Below are positions 42,269 through 51,734 of a stretch of DNA of 64,000 bases, one piece after another. The first letter of the stretch is position 1. Every line of letters begins with the position of its first letter. Made by a program: the position numbers and the translations under genes. Below the pieces are notes generated by a model, which had not been told where the DNA came from, did not search any database, and saw nothing but the letters and a program-made list of their open reading frames with translations. This DNA is from Demequina lutea (GTDB taxonomy: Bacteria; Actinomycetota; Actinomycetes; Actinomycetales; Demequinaceae), in contig NZ_JACBZO010000001.1 of NCBI RefSeq assembly GCF_013409005.1, forward strand, positions 1,364,001 through 1,428,000, read 5' to 3'.

Positions 42269-44731
42269 TCAGCCGATTCCGCCGACCGGCGCGGAAATCG
42301 CGTGACCCGAGCCATCCCGCCTGCCAAGCTCTGCGGGAAGCTGGAGCGGTTGGCCTGAACCAGCGGATGCACGCGCCGGGGCGGGTCCCACCCAGGCCGC
42401 CAGCAGGGTGTCTTCGCCCTTCAGGAAGCGGTGAGCCCGCACCCCGCCCGTGGCGCGGCCCTTTGCCGGGTATTCGCTGAGCGGCGTCGTCTTGGCGGCG
42501 CCAGGTTGGGTTCCGGGCAGTCCGTCCGACGACCCCGAGATGGTCACGACCACGGCGTCGGCCGCAGCGGACAGTGCGGTAAAGGACGCGACCGATTGGC
42601 CAGCGGCGAGGTTGATTCCTGCCATGCCGCCGGCGGGGCGTCCTTGGGGGCGCACCGCGGAGGCGGAGAAGCGCAAAAGCTGCGCGTCGGAGGTGATAAA
42701 CACCAGCTCGGCCGAATCGTCCGCGGGTGCGGCCCCGACCACACGGTCGCCCTCCTTGAGAGAAATGACCTCCCACGCATCGCGAGCGGGAGCGACCTCG
42801 GCAGCCACCCGCTTGACGACTCCCTGCGCGGTGCCGATGGCGATGGGGGTTTCGCCATCGAGGAGGACCAAGGCGACAGGCTCCTCGCCCTTGTCAAGAG
42901 CGACCAGTTCGCGAATCGGCACACCGCCAGAAAGCGAGGGCGGGTCGTCCGTCGACGGCAAGGCGGGCACCTCGAGCATCTGGAGCCGCAGGACCCTGCC
43001 CGCTGAAGTGAGTACCCCCACGTCGGCGCGGGCGGTCGTGGCAACGACCGAGGTGAGGGCATCGTGAGGCGCTCGCCTACCCTCACGATTGACGGGGTGG
43101 TCGTCCGCGGTGCGCGCCACGAGCCCTGTGGTCGATAACAGCGCCGAGCATGGGGTGTCGGGAATCTCAAGGCCGGGGGATCGCATGGTCGCGGCAGAAG
43201 CCGAGCTGCCTGTCGCTCCTGCGGGCGCACTGAGCGACAGCGCGAGCACGGGAGAGACCCCGGAATCCGCGAGCAAAATCGTCCTGCGCGGGGTGCCGTA
43301 CGCGGCGGCGGCGGCGTCCATTTCCCGGCCGACGACCGACCGCAGCACCGTGTCGGAGGCAAGGAGTTCCTCGAGCTCGGCGATCTCCGCCATGAGTTGG
43401 GCCTTCTCGTTTTCCAACTCGATGCGGGAGAACTTGGTGAGCCGGCGCAGCCGCAGTTCGAGGATGTACTCGGCCTGGATCTCCGACAGGTCGAACGCCG
43501 TCTGGAGGCGGTCGCGGGCCGCTCCGCTGTCGTCGGAGGACCTGATGATCTGTATGACATCGTCAATGTCGAGAATCGCGACCAAGAGGCCATCTACCAG
43601 GTGCAACCGGTCGCGACGAGCGCCCAAGCGGTGGCGGGACCTCCTGCGCACGACGTCGAGGCGGTGGTCGACCCACACCCGCAGCAGTTCCACGAGCCCC
43701 AGGGTGCGCGGCTGCCCACCGACGAGCGCGACGTTGTTAATCGAGAAGTTTTCCTCGAGCGGGGTGAGCTTGTAGAGCTGCTCCAGCACCGCTTCGGGGG
43801 AGAATCCCGTGCGCACCTCTATCACCAACCGCAGTCCGTGATGGCGATCCGTGAGGTCGACGACGGACTGGATGCCCTGGATCTTCTTGTTCGAGACGCC
43901 GTCCTTGATCCGCTCGATGACCTTTTCGGGGCCCACCGTGTATGGCAGCTCGGTGACGACGATGCCCTTGCGCTTGGAGGTCACGTTCTCGATGCGCGCG
44001 GTCGCCCTCGTGCGGAACGCGCCCTTTCCGGTTTCGTAAGCCTGACGGATTCCATCGAGACCCACGATCTTGCCGCCCGACGGGAGGTCGGGCCCTGGAA
44101 CGAACCTCATCAGCTCGTCGAGACTCGCCTTGGGATTGGCAAGCAGGTATCGGGCCGCCGAAACGACCTCGATCAGGTTGTGAGGCGCCATGTTGGTCGC
44201 CATGCCCACGGCAATCCCTGAGGCGCCGTTGACGAGCAAATTGGGAATCGCGCTCGGCAAGACAGACGGCTGCTGCAGCTTGTTGTCGTAGTTGGGCACG
44301 AAGTCGACGACGTCCTCGTCGAGGTCGCCGATCATCGCCATGGACGCCGTGGCGAGCCGGGCCTCCGTGTAGCGCGAGGCGGCCGGGCCGTCGTCGAGAG
44401 AACCGAAGTTTCCGTGACCGTCGACGAGGGGCAGTCTCAACGAGAACGATTGGGCCATGCGCACGAGCGCGTCGTAAATGGCCTGGTCACCGTGAGGGTG
44501 GAGCTTACCCATGACCTCGCCGACGACGCGAGAGGACTTGACGTGGGCGCGATCCGGCCGCAGGCCCATGTCGCCCATCGTGTAGATAATCCGCCTCTGG
44601 ACAGGCTTCAACCCGTCCCTCGCATCGGGCAAGGCGCGCGAGTAGATCACCGAATAGGCGTATTCGAGGAACGACGCCTCCATCTCGGCGCTGACGTCGA
44701 TGTCGACGACGTGACCCTCAGGCTCGGGCAT
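42269..44731 (-). CDS. parC: Type IIA topoisomerase A subunit (topoisomerase IV ParC type)
   Basis: An 820-residue breakage-reunion subunit starting [12 protein letters not shown] at 44731 (GGAG upstream; a GTG two codons earlier is possible). The N-terminal winged-helix domain has [33 protein letters not shown] and the catalytic Tyr in ASRYTEARL; a coiled-coil gate region and a beta-pinwheel C-terminal domain follow. The canonical GyrA box is replaced by a degenerate [11 protein letters not shown], as expected for a ParC rather than a supercoiling GyrA. Works with the ParE at 37958. Confidence 0.93.
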   Translation of the reverse strand: MPEPEGHVVDIDVSAEMEASFLEYAYSVIYSRALPDARDGLKPVQRRIIYTMGDMGLRPDRAHVKSSRVVGEVMGKLHPHGDQAIYDALVRMAQSFSLRLPLVDGHGNFGSLDDGPAASRYTEARLATASMAMIGDLDEDVVDFVPNYDNKLQQPSVLPSAIPNLLVNGASGIAVGMATNMAPHNLIEVVSAARYLLANPKASLDELMRFVPGPDLPSGGKIVGLDGIRQAYETGKGAFRTRATARIENVTSKRKGIVVTELPYTVGPEKVIERIKDGVSNKKIQGIQSVVDLTDRHHGLRLVIEVRTGFSPEAVLEQLYKLTPLEENFSINNVALVGGQPRTLGLVELLRVWVDHRLDVVRRRSRHRLGARRDRLHLVDGLLVAILDIDDVIQIIRSSDDSGAARDRLQTAFDLSEIQAEYILELRLRRLTKFSRIELENEKAQLMAEIAELEELLASDTVLRSVVGREMDAAAAAYGTPRRTILLADSGVSPVLALSLSAPAGATGSSASAATMRSPGLEIPDTPCSALLSTTGLVARTADDHPVNREGRRAPHDALTSVVATTARADVGVLTSAGRVLRLQMLEVPALPSTDDPPSLSGGVPIRELVALDKGEEPVALVLLDGETPIAIGTAQGVVKRVAAEVAPARDAWEVISLKEGDRVVGAAPADDSAELVFITSDAQLLRFSASAVRPQGRPAGGMAGINLAAGQSVASFTALSAAADAVVVTISGSSDGLPGTQPGAAKTTPLSEYPAKGRATGGVRAHRFLKGEDTLLAAWVGPAPARASAGSGQPLQLPAELGRRDGSGHAISAPVGGIG

Positions 44732-44831
44732 GCACACTCCGTTTTCATGGTGGCGGGGGACTCACGGCATTGTCTCCCGACGGCGCGCGACAGGTCGCCG
44801 CGCCACGCGAGCAGGTGCGACAATAGCGCCT

Positions 44832-45392
44832 ATGTCCTCCACTCTCGCTCAAGCCGTTGTGGGTGCCGGCTACTACCCGGCGCTCGCGCAACACGTTTTG
44901 CGCACCGCAATCGGAGACGAGAAGGTCACGGCGCACTTCGTCCACGCGGAGACGACCTTTGATTCAACAGAGGTGCGCAGGCACATGTCGGTGCTGGTAC
45001 TGACCGAGTCGCGCCTCTTGCGCATGCACATTGACGATGGAGCAGGCCCCGAGAGCGGCGGCGCGCATGCCGCGTCGGCGACGGTAGAAAGCGCCCAACT
45101 CAGCTCCATCACGTCCGTGGCCGTGACCCATGTCGTTCACGAACCGGAGAACTTTCGCGAAGGCGATGTGCCCACGGAACTGGTGCTCGCCGTCGGCTGG
45201 GGGATCCACGCCCGCGTCGACCTCGAGCCCGCCACATGTGGCGACGAGAATTGCGACGCAGACCACGGTTACACGGGGGACATCACAGGAGATGACACCT
45301 TGTCGCGCGTGAGCGTCATTGCCGACGGAGAAGCCTCGGTGCGGGCGCTCGAGGACTTTGCAAGAGCTCTACACCACGCGGTCGGCCGCTGA
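44832..45392 (+). CDS. DUF5998 family protein
   Basis: A 186-residue protein (MSSTLAQAVVGAGYYPALAQ) conserved in actinobacteria beside the parC and sepH genes. It is mostly beta/alpha soluble sequence with SVLVLTESRLLRMHIDD and a Cys pair (TCGDENCDADHGY) late in the protein that could bind a metal. Function unknown. The start at 44832 is the first ATG after the divergent parC; a longer frame overlaps parC and is rejected. Confidence 0.85.
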   Translation: MSSTLAQAVVGAGYYPALAQHVLRTAIGDEKVTAHFVHAETTFDSTEVRRHMSVLVLTESRLLRMHIDDGAGPESGGAHAASATVESAQLSSITSVAVTHVVHEPENFREGDVPTELVLAVGWGIHARVDLEPATCGDENCDADHGYTGDITGDDTLSRVSVIADGEASVRALEDFARALHHAVGR

Positions 45393-45394
45393 GG

Positions 45395-46561
45395 GTGGAG
45401 CCCGTTGACCGCCTGGCCTCCGCGGGTCTTGTCCTCCCCGACTACGGAGGCAAGGAATTGGGCGCCGTGCTTCCGGCTGCACTCGCGGCCGTCGGAGCGG
45501 CCGATGTGGTGCCGGGACGCGATGCCGAACGCGACCGCGTGGCGTTGGGCTTGCCTGAGGCGCGCCACGTCGTGGTGGTCATTCTTGACGGCTTGGGGCA
45601 CCATCAGCTCGAGTCCAGACGCGGTCACGCACCCTTTCTCCGCTCCATCGTCTCCGACGTCGTGACGGCGGGCTTTCCCACCACGACGGCGGCGTCCCTC
45701 GCCCTATTTGGGACCGGTCAGCCGGCGGGACAGACGGGGATGACGGGCTATTCCGCACGCAACCCGCGCACGGGGGGGCTCGCCAACCTCATCTCGTGGG
45801 AGGGGGCCGATCCTCCCGAGGAGTGGCAGATGATGCCCTCACTCCTCGAGGAGGCCGATCGAGGGGGCGTCATTGTCACGACGCTCGGCAAGCGGAAATT
45901 CGCGGGCTCGGGGCTTACCCACGCGGTCTTGAGGGGCGGACTCTTTGTGGGCGCGGAGCGGCTCGCCGACCGCATCGACGTGGCGCTTGCCGCCACGAAG
46001 AAGCCGGGGGTTTCGTACTGCTACTGGGGTGAGATCGATGCGGCGGGGCACAGATTTGGCTGGCAGTCTGAGGAATGGGTTGCCGCGCTCGAGGACGCCG
46101 ATAGGGAGTTCAAGAGGCTTGCGGCGAGTCTGGGCAAGGACACCCTGATGGTGGTGACTGCGGACCACGGCATGATCGATGTGACCGGCGCGCCCCGCTG
46201 GAACGTTGGTGCCGAGCCCGAGCTTGCCCGTGACGTTGAACTCGTGGCGGGTGAGCCGAGGGCGCTTCACCTCCACGTGAGCGAAGGTCGTGGCCCCGCC
46301 GTCGCGGAGCGCTGGCAAACCATCCTTGGCGACCAGGGCGTGGTGTTCACTCAGGCGGATGCTGAGGCGGCGGGCATCTTTGGCCCGATCTCGGATAGTG
46401 CTCGGCCCCGCATCGGCGACGTGGTGGTGGCGATGGCAGGCCGGTCGACAGTGGTCGACTCGCGGACTCAGAGCTCCCAGTCAATGGCCCTGATCGGCGT
46501 TCATGGATCGCTGACGCCCGAGGAACTCATGGTTCCTCTGCTCGTCGCTCAGGGGAGCTGA
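45395..46561 (+). CDS. Alkaline-phosphatase-superfamily phosphodiesterase/pyrophosphatase
   Basis: A 388-residue protein from GTG at 45395, two bases after the DUF5998 stop. The metal/nucleophile region VVVVILDGLG (56-65) and FPTTTAASLALFGTG (nucleophilic Thr), and the distal CYWGEIDAAGHRFG and VVTADHGMID, define the nucleotide pyrophosphatase/phosphodiesterase branch. No signal peptide is evident. Probably hydrolyses phosphodiester or pyrophosphate bonds; substrate unknown. Confidence 0.88.
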   Translation: MEPVDRLASAGLVLPDYGGKELGAVLPAALAAVGAADVVPGRDAERDRVALGLPEARHVVVVILDGLGHHQLESRRGHAPFLRSIVSDVVTAGFPTTTAASLALFGTGQPAGQTGMTGYSARNPRTGGLANLISWEGADPPEEWQMMPSLLEEADRGGVIVTTLGKRKFAGSGLTHAVLRGGLFVGAERLADRIDVALAATKKPGVSYCYWGEIDAAGHRFGWQSEEWVAALEDADREFKRLAASLGKDTLMVVTADHGMIDVTGAPRWNVGAEPELARDVELVAGEPRALHLHVSEGRGPAVAERWQTILGDQGVVFTQADAEAAGIFGPISDSARPRIGDVVVAMAGRSTVVDSRTQSSQSMALIGVHGSLTPEELMVPLLVAQGS

Positions 46562-46602
46562 GGACGCGCTCCGCAGGCCAGCAACCGTGTGAGCGGGCGA
46601 AC

Positions 46603-47670
46603 CTAGTCGTTCTTCGCGCCGAAGACGATCTCGTCCCAACTGGGAATCGAAGCCCTACCCTTGCGGCTCCGCTTGTCGGGCGACTCGGTAGCGCCCGTGG
46701 TCGATGTGTCGGACGACGCCGCACCCGTGGTCGATGTGCCCGTTCCGCGGCTCACGGGGGTTTCCCTCGCGGTACCTGCGGGGTGCGGCATCGACGTGGG
46801 CTGCGACGTGGGCTGCGACGCGGGCTGGCTGGGTGAAAGTGGCTGGTTGGGCGACGCGGGGCCCGCACCGCGGGGACCGAAACCCTCAAACTCCTCGTCG
46901 TCGTCATCGTCCCCAAATTCGACGGGCTCGCGTGTTCCGCGGCGATCCGCCAAGTCCTTGAGCAACGCGTCGCGCGGGGAGATGTCTTCGGCGGGGGTGT
47001 CGTGAACCGTAGCGGGGACGACGGGGCGCGTCGCGACGAGCGGTACTGCCGCCGAGGCGGGGTCGGGCCGCACTGCGGTGAGGTGTCGGCGCGGGATGGG
47101 CGCCTCAAGCAGTTCGGTCTCGGTGAGCCACGTGGACTCGTCGTCCTCGGCCGTGAGCGCCTTGGCCACGTGGTCAAAAGTCCACATTGCGCGCACGGTG
47201 CGTCCCGCGGTGGCAAAGTCAGCGGCCACGCGCCACGGCTCGTCAACCTCGCGCCAGGCGTCCCATTCGACTGAGGCAGGGTCGATCGCGCGGCCGGCAA
47301 GGCGATCGCCGACGAGGTCGCCAAGCGTCGGAGAGGTCGAGTCCCTACCGATACGAGTTGAGCGGGCCAACTCGACGATGTATGCCCTTTCGGCGAGAAC
47401 GGGTCCCTCGAACTTCGCAAGGGCCTCAACGGGCTCGCCCGTGAGGTGTGCGAGTTCGGCGGCACTCAGGCCGGCACGAATGCGTTGCTGAATTTCGCGG
47501 GGAGGCATCCCCGATGCTGCGGGCGTCTCGTCGCGGATGGTGATTCTGGCGTGCCGCACCAGCGCACGCAACTCGTCCGTGACGGCGACCTTCACTTCTT
47601 CGCCAGCGTCGGTCACGACAAGGAGGTGGGTGCCATCCTCCGATAGGCCCTTAAGGCTCGCTCCGATCAT
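46603..47670 (-). CDS. sepH: SepH septation protein (DUF3071)
   Basis: A 355-residue protein starting MIGASLKGLSEDGTHL at 47670. The N-terminal DUF3071 with a helix-turn-helix-like segment (REIQQRIRAGLSAAELAHLT) is followed by a long acidic and Pro/Ser/Gln-rich linker and the conserved C-terminal tail RKGRASIPSWDEIVFGAK. In Streptomyces and mycobacteria SepH stimulates FtsZ assembly during division. The linker contains a 12-bp tandem repeat (46796-46831). Divergent from the inositol monophosphatase gene. Confidence 0.9.
   Translation of the reverse strand: MIGASLKGLSEDGTHLLVVTDAGEEVKVAVTDELRALVRHARITIRDETPAASGMPPREIQQRIRAGLSAAELAHLTGEPVEALAKFEGPVLAERAYIVELARSTRIGRDSTSPTLGDLVGDRLAGRAIDPASVEWDAWREVDEPWRVAADFATAGRTVRAMWTFDHVAKALTAEDDESTWLTETELLEAPIPRRHLTAVRPDPASAAVPLVATRPVVPATVHDTPAEDISPRDALLKDLADRRGTREPVEFGDDDDDEEFEGFGPRGAGPASPNQPLSPSQPASQPTSQPTSMPHPAGTARETPVSRGTGTSTTGAASSDTSTTGATESPDKRSRKGRASIPSWDEIVFGAKND
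46796..46831. repeat. 12-bp tandem repeat in the sepH linker
   Basis: Three near-identical units of GACGTGGGCTGC (third GACGCGGGCTGG) encode Gln/Pro/Thr/Ser repeats in the disordered linker of SepH. In-frame unit changes would only alter linker length. Confidence 0.6.
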
Positions 47671-47743
47671 TGCTCCACTGTGCCACGCGAGAGGCCCCGA
47701 CGTGCGGTACGGCGCGCACGTGGCTTGTGCCAGCATGGTGTCC

Positions 47744-48568
47744 ATGCCCGAACCCAAAGAACTGATGGAAGTGGCGCTGCGACTTGCTCGAGAGGCAGGC
47801 GTGCTCATCAGGGACGGTCGCGCAAGCGCCGAGGTGGCCGCGACCAAGTCATCCCACGTCGACATCGTCACCCAGATGGATGTCGCATCCGAGACCCTCC
47901 TCAGGGCCAGAATCGCGCAGTGGCGCCCCGACGACGCGATTCTCGGAGAAGAGGGCGACGACACCGCAGGGACCTCTGGGATCACGTGGGTCCTCGATCC
48001 CATCGATGGCACCGTGAACTACCTCTACGGGCTTCCTCACTACGCGGTATCGGTTGCGGCGGTCACCGGGGACGTGAGGAATGGCGAGTGGACCAGGATC
48101 GCGGGCGCGGTCTACGACGGCGAGGGTGTCGAGTGGACCGCGGCGCTAGGACACGGCGCGTACCGCAACGGAGTGCGGCTCATCCGCACGGGCGGGCCAG
48201 GGCTTTCGGGGACTCTGCTGGGCACCGGATTCCAGTACATTGCGCAGCGCCGGGTCGCTCAGGGCAAAATCGTCGCCGAAATGCTCGGGCAGGTTCGCGA
48301 CATCAGGAGGCTCGGCTCCGCCGCCGTCGACTTGTGCCTTGTTGCGGCGGGGACCCTTGACGCCTACTACGAGCACGGTTTGCAGCCGTGGGACTTCGCG
48401 GCCGGCGCCCTCATCGCTTCCGAGGCGGGCCTACGGGTGGCCGGTATTGACGGTGGTGAGCCCGATTCTCACCTCACGATCGCCGCAATTCCGGAGGTCT
48501 GGGACGAGCTGCGAGACGCCCTCGAAAAGGCGGGCGCGCGCCAACCTTGGGGCTCTTTGCGCGCTTGA
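47744..48568 (+). CDS. Inositol monophosphatase-family protein
   Basis: A 274-residue phosphatase (an ATG at 47735 would add three residues). The metal-site motifs are GEEG (near 66-69), LDPIDGTVNYLYG (near 84-96) and WDFAAGALIASEAG (near 213-226), all intact, as is LGSAAVDLCLVAAG. It probably hydrolyses inositol-1-phosphate, important in actinobacteria for phosphatidylinositol and mycothiol, though histidinol-phosphate and other substrates are known in the family. A longer frame starting inside sepH was not used. Confidence 0.92.
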   Translation: MPEPKELMEVALRLAREAGVLIRDGRASAEVAATKSSHVDIVTQMDVASETLLRARIAQWRPDDAILGEEGDDTAGTSGITWVLDPIDGTVNYLYGLPHYAVSVAAVTGDVRNGEWTRIAGAVYDGEGVEWTAALGHGAYRNGVRLIRTGGPGLSGTLLGTGFQYIAQRRVAQGKIVAEMLGQVRDIRRLGSAAVDLCLVAAGTLDAYYEHGLQPWDFAAGALIASEAGLRVAGIDGGEPDSHLTIAAIPEVWDELRDALEKAGARQPWGSLRA

Positions 48569-48673
48569 GTTCGCGTAAACCGCATTTCTGGTGCAGAATG
48601 CGTGCGCGCCACGGGAACAAAACTGGGTCCCTGGGCATTGTGTAGACACCCACAAGGTGAAGGAGACTCCTGG

Positions 48674-48973
48674 ATGGCGACCGATTACGACGCGCCGCGC
48701 AAGACCGACGACGAAATTGCCGCAGACTCGATTGAAGAGTTGAAGGCACGCCGCTCGGACAAGAGTTCTGGTGTCGTTGACGAAGACGAGGCGGATGCGG
48801 CCGACAGCTTCGAGCTGCCGGGTGCAGACCTGTCAGGCGAGGAGCTTTCCGTCAGGGTTTTGCCTCCTCAGCAGGACGAGTTCACGTGCATGTCGTGCTT
48901 CCTGGTGCATCACCGCAGCCAGTTGGCCGAGTTCAAGGGCGACCAGCCCATCTGCTCGGAGTGCGCGGGCTAA
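48674..48973 (+). CDS. DUF4193 family protein
   Basis: A 99-residue acidic protein with GAAGGAGA before its ATG. Two C-terminal CxxC pairs (CMSC near 75-78 and CSEC near 94-97) suggest a zinc ribbon; the N-terminal two thirds is highly acidic (DEDEADAADSFE). Found across actinobacteria near dut; function unknown to me. Confidence 0.9.
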   Translation: MATDYDAPRKTDDEIAADSIEELKARRSDKSSGVVDEDEADAADSFELPGADLSGEELSVRVLPPQQDEFTCMSCFLVHHRSQLAEFKGDQPICSECAG

Positions 48974-49011
48974 CGTCCCCAGTGTGGCGATAGAGAACCT
49001 AGGCTGAAGCA

Positions 49012-49455
49012 ATGACTGACATCGAGGTGCTCATCAGCACCACCGATGAGACCGTCCCCACACCGGCTTACTCCCACCCCGGCGACGCGGGTGCCGACCT
49101 CACCACGCGTGAGGCCGTCACGATCGCGCCAGGGGAGAGGGCAACGGTGCGCACGGGTGTGTGTATCGCTCTGCCCGCCGGCTATGTCGCCCTAGTTCAC
49201 CCGCGCTCAGGGCTTGCGGCCAGGCATGGGGTCACCATCGTCAACGCGCCAGGTACGGTCGACGCTGGGTATCGCGGCGAGATCAGGGTGACGTTGCTCA
49301 ACACGGATGCCCGCGAGAGCGTCGCGTTTGCCGTGGGTGATCGCATCGCCCAGTTGGTGATCCAGCGAGTCGAGTTCGCTCGCTTCGTTCCCGTGTCAAG
49401 TTTGCCTGGTTCGCACCGCGGCGAATCCGGCTTTGGCTCGACGGGAACCGCATGA
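49012..49455 (+). CDS. dut: dUTP diphosphatase
   Basis: A 147-residue trimeric-type dUTPase with all five motifs: PGDAGADL (1), RSGLAARHG (2), GTVDAGYRGEI (3), VGDRIAQLVIQ (4) and the flexible RGESGFGSTG (5). It converts dUTP to dUMP and pyrophosphate, keeping uracil out of DNA. The uracil-pocket residue in motif 3 is Gly where many enzymes have Asp-Tyr (VDAGYRGE), a small variation. Overlaps the next gene by four bases. Confidence 0.96.
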   Translation: MTDIEVLISTTDETVPTPAYSHPGDAGADLTTREAVTIAPGERATVRTGVCIALPAGYVALVHPRSGLAARHGVTIVNAPGTVDAGYRGEIRVTLLNTDARESVAFAVGDRIAQLVIQRVEFARFVPVSSLPGSHRGESGFGSTGTA

Positions 49456-49754
49456 CGGCGACGGACGCGGTGACGACGCGAAAGGCGTGGACCCCCATCG
49501 GCCAGGTCAAGACACGCGCCGTCGAGACGACGGGTGGCAGAATTTCGTACATCGAGGTCAGCCCCCACGACGCACCGGCACGGCTCACGATGAGGGTCGT
49601 GGACCCCTCGGGGGCCATTGATTGCATCTTCCTTGGCAGGCGACTCATCGCGGGGCTTGAGCCCGGCGCGACGGTGGGTGTCGAGGGACGGGTTGCGCCC
49701 GGTGACGACGTGCAAGTGATGTTCAATCCCCGCTACGAGTTGCGGCTCGCGTGA
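49452..49754 (+). CDS. OB-fold nucleic-acid-binding-like protein
   Basis: A 100-residue protein overlapping dut (ATGA) and the next gene (GTGA). The beta-rich pattern RLTMRVVDPSGAIDCIFLGR then GATVGVEGRVAPGDD fits a single OB fold as in RecG/aspartyl-tRNA synthetase-like domains. In many actinobacteria this gene follows a DUF3710 gene after dut; here DUF3710 is absent. Confidence 0.82.
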   Translation: MTATDAVTTRKAWTPIGQVKTRAVETTGGRISYIEVSPHDAPARLTMRVVDPSGAIDCIFLGRRLIAGLEPGATVGVEGRVAPGDDVQVMFNPRYELRLA

Positions 49755-50428
49755 GCGACGCGCAGGCGAATTCAACCGCGAACTCACCCGCAGCCTCCCT
49801 CCTGGGCGAAGACTTCAATTGGGCGGACGCGATCGGTGGCTGGAGGGGCCTGGCCGAGTCGGTGGCGCCGGGTGCGATCTTTGTGGCCGCCTTCTTGATG
49901 TGGGGCGGGTTTCGAATCCCCGTGATCGCGGCTGTGGCGACGGTGGTCGTGATGGTGGCGGTGCGACTCATCGAACGCACACCCGTGACCCAGGCGCTTG
50001 GCGGGCTCTTCGGCGTGTTGCTTGGCGCGGTGTGGGCCTGGAGGGCGGGCAACGTCAACGAGTACTTCGTGCCCGGCTTCTGGTACACGGGAATCTATGC
50101 GGCCGCCATGGTCATATCGATGGCCGTGCGCTGGCCCGCCGTGGGGATCGCCGTGGGGTTTCTCAAGGGGTGGGGGAGCAGGTGGCGGACGTCGCCACGA
50201 GCGATGCGCCGCTTCCAAGGAGCAACGGCGTTCTACATCGGAACCCAAGCGGTCAAGCTCGCGATCCAATTACCCCTCTACTTTGCGGGAGCGACGGCCG
50301 CTCTGGGCACCGCCAAGCTCGCACTTGGCGTCCCGTGGTTTGCCGTAGCGCTCTTCGTCATGTGGCGGCTGGTGCGGAACGTAGAACTTCCTGAAGAGCC
50401 TGAGGGTCGGCCTCAGCCGACAGAATAA
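49751..50428 (+). CDS. DUF3159 family membrane protein
   Basis: A 225-residue protein from GTG at 49751 with about five to six transmembrane helices and a DUF3159 pattern (SLLGEDFNWADAIGGWRGLA near the N-terminus, YFVPGFWYTGIYAAAM in the middle). Function unknown. Its last 71 bases overlap the convergent TrkA-type gene, which is an unusually long overlap. Confidence 0.86.
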   Translation: MSDAQANSTANSPAASLLGEDFNWADAIGGWRGLAESVAPGAIFVAAFLMWGGFRIPVIAAVATVVVMVAVRLIERTPVTQALGGLFGVLLGAVWAWRAGNVNEYFVPGFWYTGIYAAAMVISMAVRWPAVGIAVGFLKGWGSRWRTSPRAMRRFQGATAFYIGTQAVKLAIQLPLYFAGATAALGTAKLALGVPWFAVALFVMWRLVRNVELPEEPEGRPQPTE

Positions 50429-51032
50429 ACAACAGTTCGTCGAGGGCCTCAAGGGTGTCTTCTTCGCGCGGTGCGATGGTTCTATCGCCGCGGACGATGC
50501 AGGACAACACGGTGTCAGCAGGGAGCACAATATCCCTGAGTGCGGTGCCTACGAGCGGCGACTGCGTCGGTAGCGTCACCTCAATGATCGCCGCGCCCGA
50601 CTGGTGGAACGTGAAGACCTTCACGAGGTCACCGACGGCAACGGCCTCTTCGACCATGGCCGTCATGATGCGCGGCGTCGAGACCGCGACGTCGACGCCC
50701 CACTGGGAGTCGTACATCCACTCGTTGCGGGGATTGTTGACGCGTGCAACGGTGCGCGGCACGCCAAACTCCGTCTTGGCGAGGAACGAGATCACGAGAT
50801 TTGCCTTGTCGTCGCCAGTGGCGGCCACGACGACGTCCATCTCCTCGACTGCGGCCTCCCGCAGGGCGGTGAGTTCACAGGCATCGGCGAGCATCCACTC
50901 CGCCTCGGCCACCTGAGATACGCGCATGGCGGAGGGGTTGATGTCGATCAACAGCACTTCGTGGTCGTGCGCAAGGAGGTCGCTCGCAATCGACCGCCCT
51001 ACCGACCCGGCACCCGCGATGAGAACCTTCAC
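50358..51032 (-). CDS. TrkA-type potassium uptake regulatory protein (second)
   Basis: A 224-residue protein from GTG at 51032, overlapping the stop of the upstream trkA-like gene. N-terminal Rossmann RCK_N with the nucleotide loop IAGAGSVGRSIASDLL, then DLVINPSA-like LIDINPSAMRV, and a C-terminal RCK_C segment (about 130-205). Such proteins gate Trk/Ktr potassium channels in response to NAD(H) or ATP/ADP. Its C-terminus overlaps the convergent DUF3159 gene. Confidence 0.9.
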   Translation of the reverse strand: MKVLIAGAGSVGRSIASDLLAHDHEVLLIDINPSAMRVSQVAEAEWMLADACELTALREAAVEEMDVVVAATGDDKANLVISFLAKTEFGVPRTVARVNNPRNEWMYDSQWGVDVAVSTPRIMTAMVEEAVAVGDLVKVFTFHQSGAAIIEVTLPTQSPLVGTALRDIVLPADTVLSCIVRGDRTIAPREEDTLEALDELLFILSAEADPQALQEVLRSAPAAT

Positions 51033-51694
51033 GATGCCGCCTTCGGGGGGTGGGCGATGGCCTTGGTGGCGGAGCGTTCCGTTGCCAAGGCCAGTAGCAA
51101 GTGGACGTCGTCGCCTGACTGAATAGCCGTCGCAGCATCGGGAAGAATGGCCTCTCCAAAGCGCGTGACGTACGCGACGCGCGCCTGTGAGGCCTTCTCG
51201 AGCTCGTGGTAGTGGCGGCCCACCCAACCGTCGTTGATCGGAACGCGGCGCATCACAATGCCCGCATCCGCGTCCTCGAACTCCGAATCCGAACCGCCTG
51301 GCAAGAGCCTGGTGACGATTTGTGCCGCCGTCCACGGCACAGGAGCGACCGTGGGGATACCCAAGCGTCGGTACACCTCCGCGCGACCGGAGTCCGCGAT
51401 GCGCGCCACCACATTCTCGACTCCGTATGTCTCTCTGACGACGCGCGCCGCAAGGATGTTGGAGTTGTCTCCATCGGAAACGGCGGCGAACGCGTAGGCG
51501 TCCTCGACCCCCGCGGACTTCAGCGTGTCCCTATCAAACCCGAGGCCCGTGATCTTCTGACCCTTGAAGTCGGAAGGGAGCCGACGGAAGGCATCCGCCC
51601 TCACGTCAATGACGGACACCGAGTGGCCGCGAGACTCAAACTCGCTAGCCAACGTGGCACCCGTACGGCCACAACCCATGATCACCACGTGCAC
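51029..51694 (-). CDS. TrkA-type potassium uptake regulatory protein (first)
   Basis: A 221-residue paralogue of the downstream gene, with IMGCGRTGATLASEFESRGH as the nucleotide-binding loop and an RCK_C part ending DDVHLLLALATE. The pair corresponds to the CeoB/CeoC type seen in actinobacteria, in which two single-RCK subunits act together. A channel-forming TrkH/TrkG partner is not in the window; an APC-family transporter is divergent, 40 bp upstream. Confidence 0.9.
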   Translation of the reverse strand: MHVVIMGCGRTGATLASEFESRGHSVSVIDVRADAFRRLPSDFKGQKITGLGFDRDTLKSAGVEDAYAFAAVSDGDNSNILAARVVRETYGVENVVARIADSGRAEVYRRLGIPTVAPVPWTAAQIVTRLLPGGSDSEFEDADAGIVMRRVPINDGWVGRHYHELEKASQARVAYVTRFGEAILPDAATAIQSGDDVHLLLALATERSATKAIAHPPKAAS

Positions 51695-51734
51695 GCCCCC
51701 ACGCTATACCGCGCGGAGCCTAGGATGGTGCGAC

